DNA of 64,000 bases, taken from positions 1-64,000 of the forward strand of contig NZ_KQ948558.1 of NCBI RefSeq assembly GCF_001514125.1, read 5' to 3'. The notes under the pieces were generated by a model. It did not search any database. It saw only the letters and a program-made list of their open reading frames with translations, and was not told the DNA's origin. Shown piece by piece: positions 59,350-64,000 of this stretch. The position numbers and the translations under genes were made by a program. Numbering within the stretch: position 1 is the stretch's first letter; each line of letters starts with the position of its first letter. The stretch is from Streptomyces longwoodensis (GTDB taxonomy: Bacteria > Actinomycetota > Actinomycetes > Streptomycetales > Streptomycetaceae).

Positions 59350-60918
59350 TCAGGCCAGGGGGGAGGTCACGACCCAGCTCGTGTCGTCGGCCCAGGCGGT
59401 GGCGCTGTCCCAGGCGTGGGTGCCGCCGTCGGAGGCCACGTAGGCGGCGTAGGTGTAGTGGCGGACGAAGTCGGCGGGGTAGTTGGCCGACCCCAGCGAG
59501 ACGCCCTGGCCGTTGTGGGCGGCCTGCGGGCAGAAGGTGGCGTCCAGCCGGGCGAGCGTGGTGTCCACGGTGTCGACCCGCAGCCGGAAGTCGTAGTGGC
59601 GCAGGTACTGGCCCGGCTTGTCGGCGGACTCGAACGACACGCAGGAGGCGTCGCCCAGGCCCGCGCGCACGGTCCAGGTGGCGGCGGCCCGGTCGGCGGC
59701 CGGGCTGGACGAGGACGTCGCCGCGATGACGGCGTTGCTGTCGGCGGTGTTGTGCCGCAGGTAGTCGGCAGTGCAGCAGGAGGTGGTGGCCCGCAGGGAG
59801 ACGCGGGAGCCGACGGTGGGCGCGCCCGCCACGGCGGACGGGGCGTAGCCGGCCGCGTTGATGTTGGACTGGACCGCGTTCTCGGTGGCGTCGGAGGGGA
59901 AGCCCGACGTCAGGACGCCCTCGTAGAAGGTGCCGGCCGATCCGTTGCTGTTGTCGCCGCCGATGCCGAGGATGATCGCCCCTTCCTTCTTCATCGGGTT
60001 GTAGCCGGTGGCGTTGGGGCGCGGCCCGTCGTAGGCGGTGGCGAGGCCTCCCGACTGGGCGTTGCCCGAGCGGATGGCCCAGTGGTTCGGGCCGCCCTTG
60101 ACGGCGGCGGTCAGGAAGCGGTGGCCGACGCTGGGGTTGCCCGCGTTGTAGCCGCGGTTGACGCCGGAGAAGAGGCCGTTCTCGAGGTCGGCCATGACCC
60201 AGGGACCGTTGCCCGAGCCGTAGCCCCAGGTCCTGCTGTTGCCGAAGTAGATGGTCTCCATGGTGCCGTTGCCGTTGTCGCGGCTGTTGGTCTCGGCGTT
60301 GCCGTAGTCGAAGCAGCAGCCGCCGTTGTAGTGGGTGCCGTCGAGGACGGCGTACATGCCCTCGGGCTGGTCGCCGGTCGCAATGCCGTTGGTGCTGTTG
60401 TCGCGGTAGCCGGTGCCGGGCGCGACGAAGACGCCGTACGCCTTGTGGCCGCCCACCGTGACGGGTGCGGCGGAGGCCTCGGCGAGGTTGTCGTAGCCTC
60501 CGGCGGCCGGGCCCTGGAAGCCTCCGGGCGGGGCCTGGGTGAGGTGGTTGCCGCGGCCGGACTGGTCGTAGAGGACGGTGATCAGACAGCTGGTGCCGGC
60601 GCAGAACACGTCCTGTGCGGCGGCGTCGGCGTAGCCGCCCGCGCTGAGCACGCCGATGTCCCGGGTGGCGCCGTCGGAGGCGCGTCTCACCTGGTACAGG
60701 CGGCCGTTGTAGGCGGAGTACAGGGCACGGGTGGTGCTGTGCGCGGCGACGCAGGGGGTGCCGCCCGCGGCGTACAGGTCGCAGGGCTGCGAGCCGGCGG
60801 CCGCGGCTCTGGTGCTCGCGGAGGTCTGGGCGGCGAACACGGCACTGACCAGGGCCAGTGCGAGGGCGAGCAGGACGAGCGGCCTGTCCCGCCAGGTGCG
60901 GGACGTTGTCACCGACAT
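59350..60918 (-). CDS. abfB: Secreted GH54 alpha-L-arabinofuranosidase with CBM42
   Basis: A 522-residue secreted enzyme. After a signal peptide (about 1-41), the catalytic GH54 domain opens with PCDLYAAGGTPCVAAHSTTRALYSAY. Glu221 (GTMETIYFGN) and Asp297 (ATAYDGP) fall at the positions remembered for the nucleophile and acid/base of Aspergillus kawachii AbfB (Glu221, Asp297). The C-terminal part (about 370-522) is the arabinose-binding AbfB/CBM42 trefoil, with repeated YLRHxxxxxxV and FVRHYTY units. It removes arabinose side chains from arabinoxylan or arabinan outside the cell. The start is ATG 60918 behind AGGAGA. Two clear palindromes lie upstream. Confidence 0.95.
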   Translation of the reverse strand: MSVTTSRTWRDRPLVLLALALALVSAVFAAQTSASTRAAAAGSQPCDLYAAGGTPCVAAHSTTRALYSAYNGRLYQVRRASDGATRDIGVLSAGGYADAAAQDVFCAGTSCLITVLYDQSGRGNHLTQAPPGGFQGPAAGGYDNLAEASAAPVTVGGHKAYGVFVAPGTGYRDNSTNGIATGDQPEGMYAVLDGTHYNGGCCFDYGNAETNSRDNGNGTMETIYFGNSRTWGYGSGNGPWVMADLENGLFSGVNRGYNAGNPSVGHRFLTAAVKGGPNHWAIRSGNAQSGGLATAYDGPRPNATGYNPMKKEGAIILGIGGDNSNGSAGTFYEGVLTSGFPSDATENAVQSNINAAGYAPSAVAGAPTVGSRVSLRATTSCCTADYLRHNTADSNAVIAATSSSSPAADRAAATWTVRAGLGDASCVSFESADKPGQYLRHYDFRLRVDTVDTTLARLDATFCPQAAHNGQGVSLGSANYPADFVRHYTYAAYVASDGGTHAWDSATAWADDTSWVVTSPLA

Positions 60919-60964
60919 GGGCGGTCTCCTGGGGATCGGGGGGATGGAGTCCGTTCTCCGCTTA

Positions 60965-60978
60965 GTCATGCGCATGAC
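60965..60978. promoter_or_regulatory. 14-bp perfect palindrome upstream of abfB
   Basis: GTCATGCGCATGAC, about 50 bp upstream of the arabinofuranosidase start. Perfect symmetry in an intergenic region suggests a dimeric repressor site. Confidence 0.55.
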
Positions 60979-61026
60979 ATACACGGCATCCACGGCCGGT
61001 TCGGTACGGTCGTGCGGTCGATATAC

Positions 61027-61039
61027 CGAACACTGTTCG
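61027..61039. promoter_or_regulatory. 13-bp palindrome upstream of abfB
   Basis: CGAACACTGTTCG, perfect arms of six around one central base, about 110 bp upstream of abfB in an AT-richer stretch (GATATACCG just before it). Possibly a second operator or upstream promoter element. Confidence 0.5.
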
Positions 61040-61113
61040 TGAATTCGTCCAGGACCCTAGGGACACCGTGACGGGCAGTCAATACACCGGTACGCAAAGC
61101 ATGGTGCGGGGGT

Positions 61114-61167
61114 CGAGCGGGGGGTGCCCCGTCCCCGTCGCGGGACGGAACGGAGCGCCCCCGCTCG
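61114..61167 (-). terminator. Branched hairpin after the MMPL gene
   Basis: An outer 10-bp stem CGAGCGGGGG/CCCCCGCTCG encloses smaller complementary segments (for example GTCCC/GGGAC). It lies nine bases beyond the MMPL stop on the minus strand. Confidence 0.55.
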
Positions 61168-61175
61168 TGTCCGGC

Positions 61176-63263
61176 CTAGTCCTGCTCCTTCGCCTCCCGG
61201 GCCAGGCGGCTCGGCCACCAGACCGTGCGGTCGACGTCCCGGACGAGGGCCGGCACAAGGAGCGAGCGGACCACGATGGTGTCCAGCAGCACGCCGAAGG
61301 CCACGATGAAGGCGATCTGCGCGAGGAACGCGAGCGGGATGACGATGAGGGCCGCGAAGGTCGCCGCCAGGACGACGCCGGCCGAGGTGATCACCCCTCC
61401 GGTGGCGATCAGTCCGCGGAGCACGCCCTGCCGGGTGCCGTGGCGCAGCGTCTCCTCCCGGACCCGGGACATCAGGAAGATGTTGTAGTCGACGCCGAGG
61501 GCCACCAGGAAGACGAACCCGTACAGCGGGACGGAGGCGTCCGTGCCGGAGAAGCCGAAGCCGTGCGTGAAGACCAGGCTCGCGATCCCCAGCGTCGCCA
61601 GGTAGTTGAGGGCCACGGTCGCCACCAGCAGCACCGGCAGCAGCAGGGAACGCAGCAGCAGCACCAGGATGACCAGGATGATCGCGAGGACGACGGGGAT
61701 GATGAGCGTGCGGTCGTGCGCCGCGGTGCGCTGGGTGTCGTACTGCTGGGCGGTGTAACCGCCGACCAGGGCACCGGCGTCGAGGGCGTCGAGCCGGTCC
61801 CGCAGCCGGCGCACGGCGTCCTTGGCCGCACCGCTGTCCGGCGCCGCCGTGAGGGTCGCGTCGAGGCGGACCCGGCCGTCGACCACCAGCGCTGCCCCAC
61901 CGGGGGCGCCGGACGCGGTCACCGCGCGGACGTCCGCCACGCCCCGGGTGCCGGCGGCGGCCCGTTCCACCTGCGCCCGCTTCGACGCGTCGGCGATGAT
62001 GACGGCCGGCTGGCCGGAGCCGCCGGGGAAGTGCCGGCCGAGGGCCTGCTGCGCGGCGACGGAGGGGGCGTCGTTGATGAACAGCTCGTCCAGGGGCACG
62101 CCCTTGGACTCCAGGGTGGGGAAGAAGGCGGCCGCGCCCACCAGCAGGGCCGTCGTGCCCAGCCACAGCCGCCGGGGGTTCGTGTCGACCCGGTGCGCGA
62201 CCCGTCGCCAGATGCCGTGGCCGCCGGTTGCCGCGTCGGCCGACCGCGGCTTGGCCGGCCAGAAAGCGGCCCGGCCCACCAGGGCGAGCACGGCGGGCAG
62301 GAACGTCAGCGTGGTGAGCACCGCGCACACGATCCCGATGGCGCCGACCGGGCCCAGCGCGCGGTTGTTGGTCAGGTCGCTGATCAGCAGGGCCAGCAGG
62401 CCCAGGGCGACGGTCGCGGCGCTGGCGGTGATCGCGCCGAGGGACCCGCGCAGGGCGGCGAGGGCGGCGGCCGCCTTGTCGTCCCGGTGCGCCAGTTCCT
62501 CGCGGAAGCGCGCCGTCAGCAGCAACGCGTAGTCGGTGGCCGCGCCGATGACCAGGATGGACAGGATGCCCTGGACCTGCCCGTCGACGCGTACGACGTC
62601 GTGGTCGGCGAGGACGTAGACGAGGGCGCAGGCCACGCCGAGCGCGAAGACGGCGCTGACGATGATCAGGAACGGCAGCAGCACGCTCCGGTAGACCGCC
62701 ACCAGGATGACCAGCACGGCGGCCAGCGCCACGCCGAGGAGGATGCCGTCGATGCCGGCGAAGGCGTCGCCGAGGTCGCCCTGAGTGGCCGCGGGCCCGG
62801 CGATCTGCACCCGGGCGCCGGGGACCTGGCCCGCGGTCGCCCGGACCTGGTCGAGCACCTCGGGCAGCCGCTCCCCCAGGGTGGGGCTGAGCGGGACGAC
62901 GCCCTGCAGCGCCTGGCCGTCCTGTGAGCGCAGCGCGGGCGAGGGCCTGCCCGCGACGCCGTCGGCGTCGGCCAGGGAGGCCAGCCGCCGGGTGGCGTCG
63001 GCCTGCTGGGCGGCGTCGACCTCCCCGCCGTCCCGCGCGGTCCACAGGACGACCGCGGGCAGCGTCTCCTGCTGGTGGAACGCCTTCTGCTCCTCGATGA
63101 CCCGGGTGGACTGGGCGTTGCGCGGCAGGAACGCCGCCTGGTCGTTGGTGGCGACCTCGCCGAGCTTGCCCGCGTAGGAGCCGAAGGCTCCGCCCAGGCC
63201 GAGCCACACGAGGGCGAGGACGAGGGGGACCAGCCGGCGGACCGGTCGGCGCAGGGCGTTCAT
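61176..63263 (-). CDS. MMPL/RND-family membrane transporter
   Basis: A 695-residue MMPL protein with the expected duplicated layout. One N-terminal helix is followed by a large extracytoplasmic domain (about 35-170) and a block of five to six helices. A second extracytoplasmic domain (about 380-510) and a second helix block follow. Family signatures are GAATDYALLL in the first half and ALGVDYNIFLMSRVREE in the second, carrying the proton-relay Asp and Tyr. Actinobacterial members export lipids or drugs by proton motive force. It is divergent from a MarR-type regulator, a common drug-responsive pair. A link to the distant peptide cluster is not supported. Confidence 0.94.
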   Translation of the reverse strand: MNALRRPVRRLVPLVLALVWLGLGGAFGSYAGKLGEVATNDQAAFLPRNAQSTRVIEEQKAFHQQETLPAVVLWTARDGGEVDAAQQADATRRLASLADADGVAGRPSPALRSQDGQALQGVVPLSPTLGERLPEVLDQVRATAGQVPGARVQIAGPAATQGDLGDAFAGIDGILLGVALAAVLVILVAVYRSVLLPFLIIVSAVFALGVACALVYVLADHDVVRVDGQVQGILSILVIGAATDYALLLTARFREELAHRDDKAAAALAALRGSLGAITASAATVALGLLALLISDLTNNRALGPVGAIGIVCAVLTTLTFLPAVLALVGRAAFWPAKPRSADAATGGHGIWRRVAHRVDTNPRRLWLGTTALLVGAAAFFPTLESKGVPLDELFINDAPSVAAQQALGRHFPGGSGQPAVIIADASKRAQVERAAAGTRGVADVRAVTASGAPGGAALVVDGRVRLDATLTAAPDSGAAKDAVRRLRDRLDALDAGALVGGYTAQQYDTQRTAAHDRTLIIPVVLAIILVILVLLLRSLLLPVLLVATVALNYLATLGIASLVFTHGFGFSGTDASVPLYGFVFLVALGVDYNIFLMSRVREETLRHGTRQGVLRGLIATGGVITSAGVVLAATFAALIVIPLAFLAQIAFIVAFGVLLDTIVVRSLLVPALVRDVDRTVWWPSRLAREAKEQD

Positions 63264-63330
63264 GCACTTCCCAACAGGCGTGAGGGAGACGTCGACGGAA
63301 GGGTGCCTCCGACGAGGCGACTCAAACGTG

Positions 63331-63375
63331 AAGTATCTCAGTGGAAAAGTATCTCAACCATTGAGTGATCGTATC
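63331..63375. promoter_or_regulatory. Repeated MarR-type operator in the divergent MMPL/MarR gap
   Basis: AAGTATCTCA occurs at 63331-63340 and 63347-63356, 16 bp apart. The second copy forms an imperfect inverted repeat with the following TGAGTGAT (TCTCA...TGAGT). The AT-rich setting between divergent starts fits an autoregulated operator. Confidence 0.65.
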
Positions 63376-63384
63376 CTGGGGGGT

Positions 63385-63963
63385 ATGGAACGCAGCAGCC
63401 GGGACGGCCGTCCCGCCACCGCCGACGAGAGCGCCACCGACGAGAGCAGCGCTTCCGTAGGCGCTTCCGTAGGTGCCTCCGCAAGCGCTCCCGAAGGCGC
63501 TCCCGACCTGCAGACCTACGCCGTCCTGCTGCGCACCCTGAACAGCGAGTTCAACCGGCACGCCCACGCGTTCGCGCAGCGCCACGACCTGCACGCCACC
63601 GACGTCCACGCGCTGGCTGCCATCCTCGACTCCACCGCCCTGGAGGGCCGTCCGATGACCCCGTCGCGGCTGGCCGAACGCCTGAACCTCACCTCCGGCG
63701 CGGTGACCGCCTGCCTGGACCGGCTGGAGCGGGCCGGGCACATCAGCCGGACCCGGGACAGCGCCGACCGCCGGGTCGTGCACCTGGTGTACAACCCCGG
63801 TGCGCGCGCGCTCGCCCGTCAGTACTTCAGCCCGCTGGCCCGCAGCACGGAGGCCGCGATGCAGCGGTTCACGCCCGCGCAGCTGGCCACGGTCGCCGAC
63901 TTCCTGCACACCTTGAACCAGGAGCTGACGGCGGAGGCCGCACCCGGTCGCACGGCGGGATGA
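63385..63963 (+). CDS. MarR-family transcriptional regulator
   Basis: A 192-residue MarR-type regulator. A disordered Ala/Ser/Glu-rich N-terminus (1-40, with GASVGAS repeats) precedes the winged helix domain: MTPSRLAERLNLTSGAVTACLDRLERAGHISRTRDSADRRVVHLVYN, with the wing motif DSADRR. It probably represses the divergent MMPL exporter gene and itself through the repeated sites between them. The ligand is unknown. ATG 63385 is preceded by a G-rich stretch (TGGGGGG). The remaining 37 bases to the window end show no further gene. Confidence 0.92.
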   Translation: MERSSRDGRPATADESATDESSASVGASVGASASAPEGAPDLQTYAVLLRTLNSEFNRHAHAFAQRHDLHATDVHALAAILDSTALEGRPMTPSRLAERLNLTSGAVTACLDRLERAGHISRTRDSADRRVVHLVYNPGARALARQYFSPLARSTEAAMQRFTPAQLATVADFLHTLNQELTAEAAPGRTAG

Positions 63964-64000
63964 GCGGTCATGGACGGAGCGGGTAGATGTGCCCGGAGAG

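Overview
The window is high-GC (roughly 70-75%) actinomycete DNA. Its codon use, ATGA/GTGA stop-start overlaps, MbtH protein, secreted multi-domain glycosidases and ROK/LacI-controlled sugar transporters all point to Streptomyces or a close relative. I see no rRNA, tRNA, CRISPR array, prophage or insertion sequence. No gene-free stretch exceeds 300 bases.

Region 1 (1-31003, plus strand) is the right-hand part of a nonribosomal peptide cluster, cut by the left edge. It starts inside an NRPS (end of A, then PCP). A type II thioesterase, a SyrP-like Fe/2OG hydroxylase and a free-standing A-PCP protein follow; the A-PCP specificity residues read as Gln. Then come an NRPS C-PCP-C-A*-PCP whose A domain is gutted, a terminal NRPS A-C-PCP-C-A-PCP-TE with one displaced A domain, and MbtH. 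A strong terminator follows MbtH. A new promoter-like region then leads into a tightly coupled accessory operon (17033-29508): glutamate mutase S and E (3-methylaspartate), an AspRS/AsnRS-like core enzyme without a visible anticodon domain, a GltB-type FMN enzyme, a KAS III homologue with an altered triad, a BtrJ-like ATP-grasp ligase, a BtrK-like PLP decarboxylase, an ACP, a KAS-like protein without the catalytic Cys, an acyl-CoA-dehydrogenase-like protein, a complete acyl-CoA dehydrogenase, an Sfp-type PPTase and an unknown small protein. An MFS exporter closes the cluster. The accessory set looks like a carrier-protein-bound route from glutamate or 3-methylaspartate to a decarboxylated, perhaps desaturated, amino-acyl unit. 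I cannot match this combination to a described pathway, and it is the best candidate for an undescribed system here.

Region 2 (31044-40801) is ordinary Streptomyces content: a small conserved protein, a neutral zinc metallopeptidase, a ChvE/MmsA/MmsB-type sugar ABC importer divergent from a ROK regulator, a RibD-like reductase, and a three-gene membrane/coiled-coil operon ending in DUF3618.

Region 3 (40947-55501, minus strand) looks like an alpha-glucan utilisation locus. A LacI regulator is followed by two very large secreted GH87-type (alpha-1,3-glucanase/mycodextranase) proteins, an ABC importer (binding protein and two permeases) and a cytoplasmic GH13 alpha-glucosidase. The implied flow is extracellular cleavage, oligosaccharide import and intracellular hydrolysis; a fungal cell-wall alpha-glucan is a reasonable target.

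Region 4 (55616-64000) holds a class II glutamine amidotransferase, an FeS-type bacterial cryptochrome/photolyase, an LLM flavin oxidoreductase, a secreted GH54-CBM42 arabinofuranosidase, and an MMPL transporter divergent from a MarR regulator. Coordinates of starts were chosen from ribosome binding sites, overlaps and conserved N-termini. Specificity codes were read by eye against remembered reference codes and need confirmation.
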